This document shows positions 1-6,109 of a stretch of DNA of 42,341 bases, piece after piece. This stretch comes from an uncultured Clostridia bacterium (GTDB taxonomy: Bacteria > Bacillota > Clostridia > TANB77 > CAG-508): the NCBI GenBank assembly GCA_948530865.1, contig CAOTKV010000017.1:1-42341 (forward strand), given 5' to 3'. Both the position numbers and the translations under genes were made by a program. Below the pieces are notes generated by a model. It searched no databases. It worked only from the letters and a program-made list of their open reading frames with translations, and was not told the DNA's origin. Within the stretch, counting starts at the first letter, position 1. Each line of letters opens with the position of its first letter.

Positions 1-51
1 TGCTATTTATATATTTAAAGATTTGGTGACCCCTACGGGAATCGAACCCAT
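1..51. other. attL: Left attachment core (attL-like) with tRNA 3' fragment
   Basis: The first 42 bases recur exactly at the right end of the window. Read on the minus strand, 24-51 is the 3' part of a tRNA: a five-pair T stem around a TTCGATT loop, a seven-base acceptor strand, discriminator A and an encoded CCA. The 5' half of a tRNA is absent here, because the adjoining bases are AT-rich with no D or anticodon arm. This is the classic footprint of a tyrosine integrase that uses a tRNA 3' end as attB. A circular contig overlap is the alternative. The tRNA identity cannot be read because the anticodon is outside the window. Confidence 0.8.
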
Positions 52-85
52 GATTAAATTTTAACATTATTGTAATAATATTTTT

Positions 86-156
86 ATAAACAAAAACTAG
101 TGTTTTCAGCACTTTCGAAGAATAGTATAAACAAACATAAACGAAATATTATAAAC
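86..156. repeat. Cluster of ATAAAC direct repeats (possible Xis sites)
   Basis: ATAAAC occurs four times in the same orientation between the att core and the integrase arm site (starts 86, 127, 137 and 151). Two copies are spaced 10 bp, one helical turn. Excisionase sites often sit between the core and an arm in phage attachment regions, so that is the inferred role. The motif is short and the region is AT-rich, so chance is possible. Confidence 0.3.
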
Positions 157-180
157 TAAAGTGATAAAATAGTGATAATT
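153..180. other. Predicted integrase arm-type binding site, left
   Basis: This 28-bp segment is identical to 42236-42263, next to the integrase gene. Each copy contains two direct repeats of AGTGATAA spaced 11 bp, here at 160 and 171. Paired direct repeats at helical-turn spacing on both sides of a tRNA core are what arm-type sites of lambda- and Tn916-type integrases look like. The integrase here carries an N-terminal region suited to arm binding. Confidence 0.6.
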
Positions 181-182
181 TT

Positions 183-326
183 TTAGCCTTTATCTATCCA
201 TCCCAAATGATAACATTTTTCATACAACATGATATTTTCTTCAATCAATTTGATTTCTTCATCATTAAAAATATTACTTTCTTTTAACCTATTTTTAAAT
301 AAATTATTTATCGATTGTTCTTCCAT
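183..326 (-). CDS. Small hypothetical protein, 47 aa, next to att
   Basis: A short leftward gene begins with MEEQSINNLF and has an AAGGAG ribosome binding site 7 bases upstream. The protein is rich in Glu, Asn and Ile, is probably helical, and ends GWIDKG. It lies between the att site and the divergently transcribed repressor, where excision or immunity accessory genes are often found. I do not recognise the family. A long hairpin lies in its predicted leader. Confidence 0.6.
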   Translation of the reverse strand: MEEQSINNLFKNRLKESNIFNDEEIKLIEENIMLYEKCYHLGWIDKG

Positions 327-354
327 CTATTTCTCCTTACCAAAATTAAAATGC

Positions 355-383
355 TTGCGAGAGAATGGCAGGTTCTCCCGCAA
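355..383 (-). promoter_or_regulatory. Stem-loop in the leader of the 47-aa gene
   Basis: Two 11-base arms (TTGCGAGAGAA and TTCTCCCGCAA on the plus strand) flank a 7-base loop. The single mismatch becomes a G-U pair only in the minus-strand RNA, so the structure probably forms in the leftward transcript, about 30 nt before the start codon at 326. No U-run follows, so it is not a clear terminator. It may be a leader or attenuation element. Confidence 0.4.
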
Positions 384-463
384 AAGTATAGTTATAAGTC
401 TAATTTAATATTTAAAATAAACTTATGTTAGTATTTTAAATTGAAAAGATAAAAAAATATATA

Positions 464-492
464 TTGACAATAACATTTTTTTCAAATATTAT
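464..492 (+). promoter_or_regulatory. Promoter of the S24-type repressor gene
   Basis: TTGACA at 464-469 and TATTAT at 487-492 are separated by exactly 17 bp, a near-consensus housekeeping promoter. It would start transcription near 499, about 40 nt before the repressor start codon and next to an inverted repeat. Confidence 0.75.
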
Positions 493-501
493 TTTAGTGA
501 A

Positions 502-521
502 TTGTGTCATTTTCGACACAA
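502..521. promoter_or_regulatory. Inverted repeat, candidate repressor operator
   Basis: TTGTGTC and GACACAA are perfect 7-bp inverted arms around ATTTTC, lying at the predicted transcription start of the rightward repressor. The position fits autoregulation by the HTH repressor. I found no second clear copy near the CI/Cro switch at the other end. A 5' UTR hairpin is the alternative. Confidence 0.5.
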
Positions 522-536
522 AAATAGGAGGAGCTT

Positions 537-1292
537 ATGTATCATGTTATTTCTGAAAGGCTCAAAGAAGTGTTAGAAATAAAGCAAATAACACTTTCTG
601 AGTTAGCCAATATCAGTGAAATCCCTTATGAAACATTAAGAAACCTCTACTATGAAAAAAGTAAAAATCCACGTATTGAAACTCTTACATCTATATGTCG
701 TTCTTTAGACATAACAATGGACTATTTAACTGGACTTACTAAAAGAGATAAAAGAGAAATGGATTGGATTAAACTTTATCAAAATTGCGAAGACGATTAC
801 AGAAATACTTTATTAGAATTAGTTGAAGAACATCTTGCTTGTGGCAGGCATGGTAGAGGTGTTTCACTAAATATCACTCGTTTTGAAGCAGATTATACAA
901 GAAAACTTAGAACAAAACTAGATAAAAGACATACTGTTACATGTTTAGTACCAGATGGGCATGTTGAAGATGGTTTTGATTATAATTCTTGTGCAATTGA
1001 AAGAGTTGAAACTGTTTTTGATGAAGCTTATTTAGCAATAAAAATTACTACTAATAATTTTATTCCTTCTTTTGTTAATGGAGACATAATAGTATTGGCA
1101 AATAGGTATCCTCGAGAAGGAAAAAAAGCAGTATACACTAACGGAACTAAAGCTTTTATACGAGAATATTCTTGTGAAAATAATAAAATTGTATTAAAAA
1201 CTTTAAATGGAATTGGACAGGATTTCGTTTTAGATTCATTAGCAGGATTTAAAGTTTTAGGTACATATATTAATGTTATTAGATGGATTTAA
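537..1292 (+). CDS. LexA/S24-like phage repressor with XRE HTH, lacking catalytic residues
   Basis: Residues about 4-65 form an XRE-type helix-turn-helix. Residues about 130-251 resemble the S24/LexA C-terminal domain. In the usual S-M-x-P-x4-G-D motif the nucleophile position is Asn174 (NFIPSFVNGD), and the expected catalytic Lys is Arg209 (AFIREY). Autocleavage is therefore unlikely, although the dimerisation fold may remain. The start follows a strong AGGAGGAG site and a 17-bp-spaced promoter. The gene is alone on its strand beside the att site, while a second repressor set lies at the right end. It may be relieved by the antirepressor at 14793-15545 rather than by SOS cleavage; that link is inference. 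Confidence 0.8.
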   Translation: MYHVISERLKEVLEIKQITLSELANISEIPYETLRNLYYEKSKNPRIETLTSICRSLDITMDYLTGLTKRDKREMDWIKLYQNCEDDYRNTLLELVEEHLACGRHGRGVSLNITRFEADYTRKLRTKLDKRHTVTCLVPDGHVEDGFDYNSCAIERVETVFDEAYLAIKITTNNFIPSFVNGDIIVLANRYPREGKKAVYTNGTKAFIREYSCENNKIVLKTLNGIGQDFVLDSLAGFKVLGTYINVIRWI

Positions 1293-1296
1293 AAGT

Positions 1297-1323
1297 AAAA
1301 GAGTAGATTTAATCTACTCTTTT
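1297..1323. terminator. Bidirectional terminator between repressor and tRNA-Cys
   Basis: AAAAGAGTAGATT pairs perfectly with AATCTACTCTTTT across a minimal loop. It sits just after the repressor stop codon on the plus strand and just after tRNA-Cys on the minus strand. A-rich and T-rich flanks make it usable from both sides, so it probably ends both the repressor transcript and the late operon. Confidence 0.8.
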
Positions 1324-1329
1324 ATAATT

Positions 1330-1403
1330 TGGAGGTGGTGACTAGAATTGAACTAGTGATTAAAGTTTTGCAGACTTCTGCCTTACCACTTGGCTACACC
1401 ACC
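1330..1403 (-). tRNA. tRNA-Cys (GCA)
   Basis: A full cloverleaf folds on the minus strand: acceptor GGTGGTG/CACCACC, D arm GCC...GGC, anticodon loop CTGCAAA with anticodon GCA, T arm ACTAG-TTCAATT-CTAGT, discriminator U and encoded CCA. U73 with GCA is diagnostic for Cys. It is the last element of the late operon and follows a cassette of Cys-rich proteins, so it may support their translation. A hairpin ends 4 nt before its 5' end. Confidence 0.95.
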
Positions 1404-1407
1404 ATTT

Positions 1408-1425
1408 AGCCGTATTTCTACGGCT
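1408..1425 (-). other. Hairpin immediately upstream of tRNA-Cys
   Basis: AGCCGT and ACGGCT form a 6-bp stem with a 6-nt loop. The stem contains the stop codon of the preceding gene and ends 4 nt before the tRNA 5' end. No U-run follows on the minus strand, so termination is unlikely. The same hairpin-then-tRNA arrangement occurs at the other two tRNA genes. Confidence 0.55.
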
Positions 1426-1777
1426 TTACTTTCCATGCGCACCACATTCTGCGTGGTCTACAATCAAAAGTATAATATATAACTCCATCTATTAAGACTG
1501 TTATATGTCCTTGCATTGTAATTAAAAATACTCCTTTTGAATATTCTTCTGAAAACTCACCTACACTTTTAGCATAATGACATTGACGCTTGTATCTTTT
1601 ATCAAGATATTCTTCAACAAAATCTACATCATCTAATAAAATACCTTCATATTGTGCTATTTTACTAAGTTCTTGATAAGTTTTATCCCAGCTTTTACCT
1701 TCCGCTTTACTAATAGCTCTTACTACGCAATCATTTACATTGTTGTGTTCTGGATTTGCATTGTAATATTTCCACAT
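1418..1777 (-). CDS. Papain-like cysteine-protease-fold protein, 119 aa
   Basis: A Cys near the N terminus (NDCVVRA, Cys17), a late His in a beta-strand context (GHITVLIDG, His91) and an Asp (YTFDC, Asp105) are ordered like the Cys-His-Asp triad of papain-like, C39 or transglutaminase-like folds. I infer a small cysteine peptidase or related hydrolase. No signal peptide or membrane segment is visible. It is the last protein gene of the post-lysis cassette, 2 bases after its neighbour, and its stop codon lies in the hairpin before tRNA-Cys. The substrate is unknown; one possibility is processing of proteins in the same cassette. Confidence 0.6.
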   Translation of the reverse strand: MWKYYNANPEHNNVNDCVVRAISKAEGKSWDKTYQELSKIAQYEGILLDDVDFVEEYLDKRYKRQCHYAKSVGEFSEEYSKGVFLITMQGHITVLIDGVIYYTFDCRPRRMWCAWKVKP

Positions 1778-1778
1778 G

Positions 1779-2144
1779 TTACATCTCGCTTATTTTTCTA
1801 GAATATTTTTGAATTAAATCAATTTCTTCTTGTGAGCTTGCATCTCTTTTTAGCATTTCAATAAATTCAACAACACTTTTTAACATATAATCAAGAGCTT
1901 TAATTGAGTCTTGCTGAGCTCCATAGTTTCCTGACATAGCTTCTTCTCTACCTTCAGAATATTCTTCATATCTATCCATAGCTTCTTCTAACATTTCTTC
2001 ACCACGATATCTACGTCCTGTTCCTGGTACACCACGTCTTGAATAACTACGTCCTCTTCCAGTACCTGGTACTCCTCTTCTACTATAGTTTCCCATATCG
2101 TAATCTTCTTCATATCCACCATGATAATTTCCGTATCTTCTCAT
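1779..2144 (-). CDS. Arg/Gly/Tyr-rich N-terminus with helical C-terminus, 121 aa
   Basis: Residues 1-50 are low-complexity and rich in Arg, Gly and Tyr, with the unit SRRGVPGTGR present twice in tandem. Residues 50-121 are acidic and helical (MLEEAMDRYEEYSEG...). The N-terminus looks disordered and nucleic-acid- or membrane-binding. The start overlaps the end of the upstream gene by 35 bases but has its own AAGGAGG site. The function is unknown. It belongs to the post-lysis cassette. Confidence 0.7.
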   Translation of the reverse strand: MRRYGNYHGGYEEDYDMGNYSRRGVPGTGRGRSYSRRGVPGTGRRYRGEEMLEEAMDRYEEYSEGREEAMSGNYGAQQDSIKALDYMLKSVVEFIEMLKRDASSQEEIDLIQKYSRKISEM

Positions 2145-2325
2145 TATACATTTCCTCCTTTTTTTTCCAATATTTTTCGTTAGCTAAATCTTTATGAATA
2201 TCAATAAGTTTTCCCAATATATCAATATTGTTATTTTGAATACCAACATCTAATACATTGCAAATTTTTTCATTAATTTGATTTTCTAACTCTTTAAATT
2301 TTCCTTCCATTTCTTTTTCTTCCAT
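2110..2325 (-). CDS. Small hypothetical helical protein, 71 aa
   Basis: The protein is Glu/Lys/Asn-rich and predicted all-helical, with a short hydrophobic end SWWI. It starts MEEKEMEGKF, 12 bases after the preceding gene, and its 3' end overlaps the next gene, which suggests translational coupling. I recognise no family. It is part of the co-directional cassette downstream of lysis. Confidence 0.6.
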   Translation of the reverse strand: MEEKEMEGKFKELENQINEKICNVLDVGIQNNNIDILGKLIDIHKDLANEKYWKKKEEMYNEKIRKLSWWI

Positions 2326-2337
2326 AATTACACCTCA

Positions 2338-2745
2338 CTATCTTGTAGTTGGAGTTGGTGTTGTTTCTACTGGTATGCTATTAGCAACAGTTGTTGCATT
2401 GCTTGGTAAACAACACTTTCCTATATATTTAAATACACCTGTATTAACAGCTGTATTTACTCTTGTTGAGTAAAGCCTTCTACTTCTAACTTGTGAAGCA
2501 TAAATTGGAGTACAGTCTTGATTTACAAATGGATATTGAGTTGCTCCACCATTTATTGTAAATACTACTGGTGCATTAATTGTAGCTGTATCTGGAATTG
2601 TTTGAGCAAATACAATACAATATTTTTGACAATTTCCATATGAGTTTGCTGGTAAATCTACTACAAGATTTCCACCTGTAAAAGCAATAGATTGTGATAA
2701 AATCATTTTGTTACATAATCTACAATTTTTTATGCAATCTGACAT
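2338..2745 (-). CDS. Cys-rich beta-structured protein, 135 aa
   Basis: The N-terminus has clustered cysteines (SDCIKNCRLCNK), followed by a beta-rich central region (VVFTINGG) and a disordered Thr/Pro tail (TTPTPTTR). Eight Cys in 135 residues suggests metal binding or disulfides. There is no signal peptide. It is the first gene after a terminator in the post-lysis cassette. The folding pattern suggests a small beta-sandwich, perhaps a virion decoration or host-surface protein, but that is a guess. Confidence 0.6.
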   Translation of the reverse strand: MSDCIKNCRLCNKMILSQSIAFTGGNLVVDLPANSYGNCQKYCIVFAQTIPDTATINAPVVFTINGGATQYPFVNQDCTPIYASQVRSRRLYSTRVNTAVNTGVFKYIGKCCLPSNATTVANSIPVETTPTPTTR

Positions 2746-2773
2746 TTTCTTTCCTCCTTCTTTAATAAAAATA

Positions 2774-2794
2774 GGGATAGTGTGATACTATCCC
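2774..2794 (-). terminator. Terminator inside the post-lysis cassette
   Basis: GGGATAGT and ACTATCCC form an 8-bp stem with a 5-nt loop. On the minus strand the stem is followed by TATTTTTATT. It separates the 263-aa and 135-aa genes and may lower expression of the downstream part. Confidence 0.7.
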
Positions 2795-2829
2795 ATAAAA
2801 TCACACATATTTGTGGAAAAATTATTTAA

Positions 2830-3621
2830 TTAATAATTTCCGCAGTTGCAACCACAAGTATTTTGACTTACTGTGTAGTTATAGCAACAATTTGGATTTG
2901 GTACTATGTAAGCAGCACTTGGACATTTATTAGGATTTAATTTATCGGTTAAATATGCATTTTGTGCTTCCTGACTTGCTTTTAATTGTAATGCATTAAT
3001 TTGAGCTTGTTGCTCTGCAATTCTTTCATTTTTAGCTTCTAATTTATTAGCAATTAGTTCATCATGAATTGCTCTATAATTTGCATTTTGATTTTCTATA
3101 ATATCTCTAGTTGTATTACACAATGTTTGTTGTAAAGCATTAGTATTCATAGCCATATTATAGTTAACTCCAGCTATTTCAGATTTGATTCCACAGCAAC
3201 ACTCAGCTAGTTGAGCTGATAAATTACAGAATCCTCTTTCTGTTGAATTAGCACTTTGTAATATAGCTGTATTTACACCATTAAATCCTTGGCACATTGT
3301 TTGTTGAACACCAGCAAATCCTGTTGTCATAGTATTATTTAATGCAAATGTACTATCACAGATACCGTTGTTAATTCCATCAAGTTTTCTTTCTAAATTA
3401 GCAAAATCACTTGTTAAAACATATCCATCCATAACTCCAGCACCTCCTTGTCTATTTCCGCCAAAGCCAAATCCGTTTCCAAATCCGCCTAATCCGAAAA
3501 GTAAGAACAAGATAATAAACCAAGCACCATCACCATTTCCAAATCCATTTCCGTTATTACCATTTCTATCTGTTAATAACGCAACCTCAGATGCTGATAA
3601 TCCTCCTTCTCCATAATTCAT
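2830..3621 (-). CDS. Gly/Asn-rich, Cys-rich protein with one hydrophobic segment, 263 aa
   Basis: Residues 20-60 are Gly/Asn-rich and contain a hydrophobic stretch (WFIILFLLFG) flanked by GFGNGFGFGG-type repeats. Residues 65-215 are helical or coiled-coil with regularly placed Cys. The C-terminus is Cys-rich (NTCGCNCGNY). In all I count 13 cysteines. The layout suggests a membrane-associated or self-assembling protein with metal or disulfide crosslinks. I have an impression of similar proteins in gut Firmicute prophages but know no function. It is the central member of the post-lysis cassette. Confidence 0.65.
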   Translation of the reverse strand: MNYGEGGLSASEVALLTDRNGNNGNGFGNGDGAWFIILFLLFGLGGFGNGFGFGGNRQGGAGVMDGYVLTSDFANLERKLDGINNGICDSTFALNNTMTTGFAGVQQTMCQGFNGVNTAILQSANSTERGFCNLSAQLAECCCGIKSEIAGVNYNMAMNTNALQQTLCNTTRDIIENQNANYRAIHDELIANKLEAKNERIAEQQAQINALQLKASQEAQNAYLTDKLNPNKCPSAAYIVPNPNCCYNYTVSQNTCGCNCGNY

Positions 3622-3666
3622 AACTCTTTCCTCCTTTTTTAAAATTTATATATAGTAAAAAAATTA

Positions 3667-3897
3667 CTATCTAAGTTTGTTCATAAAAGTGGCATATTCT
3701 TTGTCAAAATCAATACCTCTTTCTTTGCATATATTTCTAGCGAAAGTTTCTACTGAACCTGTATTTCCAGAGTTTGCCATTTTAATTAAATTTCCAAGCA
3801 TTGGATTACCTACACCACTTGAAATCATGTTGGCAATAAATTGCTCAGGTCTTCCACCTTTTCCCATAAACATTTTTAAAGCTTGAAATGGATCCAT
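3667..3897 (-). CDS. Hypothetical helical protein, 76 aa
   Basis: It starts MDPFQALKMF and contains repeated Asn/Gly turns between short helices, with the C-terminal motif CKERGIDFDKEY. It has no membrane segment. It lies 2 bases after its upstream neighbour's stop codon, so the two are surely co-translated. The family is unknown. It belongs to the post-lysis cassette. Confidence 0.6.
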   Translation of the reverse strand: MDPFQALKMFMGKGGRPEQFIANMISSGVGNPMLGNLIKMANSGNTGSVETFARNICKERGIDFDKEYATFMNKLR

Positions 3898-3899
3898 AA

Positions 3900-4361
3900 C
3901 TATTTCTCCTTTCCTTTTTCAACTTTTTTTGTTAATTCTTCTATCTTTTTACTTAATACTTTTATTTCTTCAGAATAATCTTTAATTTCAAGACCTTTAA
4001 TTGCTTCTGTTAATTGCTCAGAAGTTATATATTCTGGCATTTTAGGTTGTTCTTGTTCAACAGGTTTGTACATTACCATTTTTGTAGTTCCATCTGGTTG
4101 AAGTTGTTTTGTAAAAATTGCACTTCCATCTATTAATGGAAAGAAATTTACAGTTCCATCTAGTGAAATTTCAGTAGCTTTAATGACATCAATGCTTTCT
4201 GCCAATTTACCTTGTAAACTTACAACTGGTTTGTTATAAACAGTTTGCTGAGGTTGTCCATATTGTGGAAATTGTTCAATTTGTCTTGGTTGAACTTGAT
4301 TTTGATAATATTGATTTCCATATCCTTGCATTTGTTGTGGCATTCCATAAAAATTGTTCAT
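3900..4361 (-). CDS. Gln/Tyr-rich N-terminus with C-terminal coiled coil, 153 aa
   Basis: Residues 1-45 are low-complexity and Gln/Tyr/Asn-rich (QQMQGYGNQYYQNQ). The middle contains a short beta-type domain (DGSAIFTKQLQPDG). Residues 110-153 are a Lys/Glu coiled coil. It is the first gene of the post-lysis cassette and has a good AGGAGG site. Low-complexity Gln-rich termini suggest self-association. I recognise no characterised homologue. Confidence 0.65.
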   Translation of the reverse strand: MNNFYGMPQQMQGYGNQYYQNQVQPRQIEQFPQYGQPQQTVYNKPVVSLQGKLAESIDVIKATEISLDGTVNFFPLIDGSAIFTKQLQPDGTTKMVMYKPVEQEQPKMPEYITSEQLTEAIKGLEIKDYSEEIKVLSKKIEELTKKVEKGKEK

Positions 4362-4520
4362 AATTACCTCCTAAATTAATTAGAGAAAGTGAATTAAGCT
4401 TATTTCTTAATAGGGTTCTCCTTATAAATTCAATTCACTTTGTCCTCTCTATACTTTAATTTTAAAGTGTTTTGTGGATTTTCTCGCCGGCAGAAAACCG
4501 ACTATTTTTAGACATAAAAA
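4362..4520. other. Non-coding region with inverted repeats before the post-lysis cassette
   Basis: I see no gene here. It holds three inverted repeats: AAAGTGAATT with AATTCACTTT about 36 nt apart (4385-4440), ACTTTAA-TT-TTAAAGT (4452-4467), and TTTTCT...AGAAAA around GCCGGC (4481-4499). Only a weak -10-like TATAGA is visible on the minus strand. The region probably forms the leader of the post-lysis transcript or controls read-through from the terminator at 4521. Confidence 0.45.
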
Positions 4521-4542
4521 AAAGAGGGCTTATGCCCTCTTT
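4521..4542 (-). terminator. Terminator overlapping the stop codon of the sigma-like gene
   Basis: AAAGAGGGC and GCCCTCTTT form a perfect 9-bp stem with loop TTAT. On the minus strand a run of Ts follows. The TAA stop of the regulator gene lies in the loop. It is the strongest terminator of the lysis region and separates lysis genes from the post-lysis cassette. Confidence 0.85.
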
Positions 4543-4811
4543 ATCATCATTGAAACTAAATAATTTTTTGACCAAACATCAAACATTTTCTCAAAAGCGA
4601 CTTTTTTCTCACGTTGAATTGTTCGTATATCATAAGGTAAAATATCACATGCTTCCATTTCTGTTTTATTTTGAAATTCTAATATATCTATTACTTCTTT
4701 TTGTTGACTTGTTAAATTAACATACTCTAAAGCCTTTTCTATCATTTCTTTACTAGGAAAGCTTAATACTTCCCTTACAAATTTTCTTTGTTCTTTATTT
4801 AATTTCTCCAT
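4530..4811 (-). CDS. Sigma-70 region-4-like transcriptional regulator, 93 aa
   Basis: Residues about 28-75 (LTSQQKEVIDIL...IRTIQREKK) have the layout of a sigma region 4 or ArpU/DUF1492-type helix-turn-helix: an 'xLTxxQxEVI' helix, then a recognition helix with RTIQREK. It lies downstream of the endolysin and directly before a terminator and the post-lysis cassette. I infer it acts on phage late or post-lysis transcription, but its target is not visible. A generic HTH protein is the alternative. Confidence 0.55.
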   Translation of the reverse strand: MEKLNKEQRKFVREVLSFPSKEMIEKALEYVNLTSQQKEVIDILEFQNKTEMEACDILPYDIRTIQREKKVAFEKMFDVWSKNYLVSMMIKRA

Positions 4812-4844
4812 ATCTAATCTCCTTTTTCAAGATTAGACTTATAA

Positions 4845-5531
4845 CTATAATTTCTTTATTGAATTTTCAGGAACCCAAAATTGTCTGCCATCAGTTCCTT
4901 CAAATACTTGTACTAATATATCTTCATCATCTACATTACAAACTGTTGCTCTAGCAATTAATCTGTCATCTTTTATAACTGATTTGTGTACCCAAAATTG
5001 ACGTCTATCATCTCTTAATACGAAATTATCGCATTGTGTGAAATCTCCACTTTGTGAACATATACCTACTTTTAAATCTACTTCTACAATATCTCCATTT
5101 TTTAGTGTATTTAAATTTTGATTTTTAAATCTTATAACTCCCAAAACATTAGAATATGTATGTTTAATTAATTGCATTGCTTTAACTCCATTCCAGTTCA
5201 TATCATAAGAGCAAAAGTAATTCTTTGTTCCTATACCATTACATAATGCAATATGTCCTGCTCCATTTCCTCTTCTAGTATTCCAAATAATAATATCACC
5301 TTTTTGTGGCACAAAATCTGGTGTATTTTTTATCTTTATGAAATTGTCTTTTAACATTTTTATGTTTTCAAAATTGTCATAATATGCGTGTGCATTGCCA
5401 AAAGCTCCAAATTTCAAACCTAGCACTTTTTCAGCATATAATTTAATTAAGTCTACACATTGAACACCAAACCCACCATCATAATCGATAGCTTGTCCAT
5501 TATATTTTTTTACAAATTCATCAAAATTCAT
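4845..5531 (-). CDS. Endolysin, CHAP domain with C-terminal repeats
   Basis: Residues 1-130 form a CHAP amidase/endopeptidase. The catalytic Cys25 lies in GVQCVDLIKLY and the His93 in GAGHIALCNG, with the preceding KGDIIIW strand typical of the family. Residues 140-228 contain two similar segments, each with a DxRQFWVxxxxI motif, that resemble bacterial SH3-like wall-binding repeats. The enzyme would cleave peptidoglycan from the cytoplasmic side after holin opening. There is no signal peptide. The gene follows the holin gene by 2 bases. Confidence 0.88.
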   Translation of the reverse strand: MNFDEFVKKYNGQAIDYDGGFGVQCVDLIKLYAEKVLGLKFGAFGNAHAYYDNFENIKMLKDNFIKIKNTPDFVPQKGDIIIWNTRRGNGAGHIALCNGIGTKNYFCSYDMNWNGVKAMQLIKHTYSNVLGVIRFKNQNLNTLKNGDIVEVDLKVGICSQSGDFTQCDNFVLRDDRRQFWVHKSVIKDDRLIARATVCNVDDEDILVQVFEGTDGRQFWVPENSIKKL

Positions 5532-5533
5532 AA

Positions 5534-5785
5534 TTATTCTCCTTTCTTTAATTTAAGTAAATTGTTTTTTAAATCATAAATTCCTCCAGCAGTTAAGCCT
5601 GAGAAAATCAATGCTACATTAACATCTTTTGTTATCAAGTAATTAATACCAAAAGCTAAAAATCCCACTATTAAATTTTGAAGTGGGATTTTATTTTTAT
5701 TAATAAACTCGTATTTTTTTGCTAATTCTCCTAAAATATAAGTAACAATTATTGTTACAATTCCTATAATATAACTTAATTCCAT
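5534..5785 (-). CDS. Holin, 83 aa
   Basis: It has three hydrophobic segments (about 4-18, 36-51 and 56-72) and a charged C-terminus (KLKKGE), typical of small phage holins. It sits directly before the CHAP endolysin. The MELSYIIGIV start has a good upstream AGGAGG site. An 11-bp stem-loop resembling a terminator lies within the coding region and could tune its expression. Confidence 0.8.
   Translation of the reverse strand: MELSYIIGIVTIIVTYILGELAKKYEFINKNKIPLQNLIVGFLAFGINYLITKDVNVALIFSGLTAGGIYDLKNNLLKLKKGE
5659..5692. promoter_or_regulatory. Terminator-like hairpin inside the holin gene
   Basis: AAAATCCCACT pairs with AGTGGGATTTT across a 12-nt loop, and T-rich tails follow on both strands. 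It is fully within coding sequence, so codon constraints make an 11-bp perfect stem notable. It may pause or partly terminate transcription of the lysis genes. Confidence 0.4.
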
Positions 5786-5803
5786 ATTAAATTCCTCCTT
5801 TTA

Positions 5804-6100
5804 TTAATGTATTTTCTTTATTAGATATTCTTCAATATCTTCAATTCCTTTTTTTACAGCACCATTACAACCTTGTTCTTGTAAGCCTTTTAAACAAGCA
5901 AGAAGTCCTTGTAAAAGGACTGTTCTTTCTTGCTTGCTGTCTTCCATTTCATTTTTTAATTTATTAATTTCATAATTAATTTGCATAAACTCATCAGTTA
6001 TTGCTTTTTTGTACCACTTATAAATGGCAATAAAAAAAACAGCTATTGCTGTTATACTTCCTATTACTTGAATTATTTGACCTATTGTTATATTTTCCAT
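5804..6100 (-). CDS. Single-pass membrane protein of the lysis cassette (holin-like)
   Basis: There is one membrane segment at about 9-27, then a coiled coil (INYEINKLKNEMEDSKQER), then a conserved-looking segment LLACLKGLQEQGCNG. Its position just before holin and endolysin, and its N-in topology, suggest a holin partner like XhlA-type proteins. I know this kind of protein from other phages only as uncharacterised. A nested hairpin lies inside the gene. Confidence 0.6.
   Translation of the reverse strand: MENITIGQIIQVIGSITAIAVFFIAIYKWYKKAITDEFMQINYEINKLKNEMEDSKQERTVLLQGLLACLKGLQEQGCNGAVKKGIEDIEEYLIKKIH
5895..5936. promoter_or_regulatory. Nested stem-loop inside the 98-aa lysis gene
   Basis: An outer 10-bp stem (CAAGCAAGAA with TTCTTGCTTG) stacks on an inner 6-bp stem (GTCCTT with AAGGAC), with a short bulge and a 4-nt loop. 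The whole element is within coding sequence. Together with the holin-gene hairpin it gives two strong structures within 280 bases of lysis mRNA. Confidence 0.35.
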
Positions 6101-6109
6101 AATTACTCC

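Noticed and set aside
3368..3616. A rightward gene opposite the Gly-rich 263-aa gene
   Set aside because: Its Pro/Asn-rich translation is simply the mirror of the Gly-rich codons; no ribosome site precedes it.
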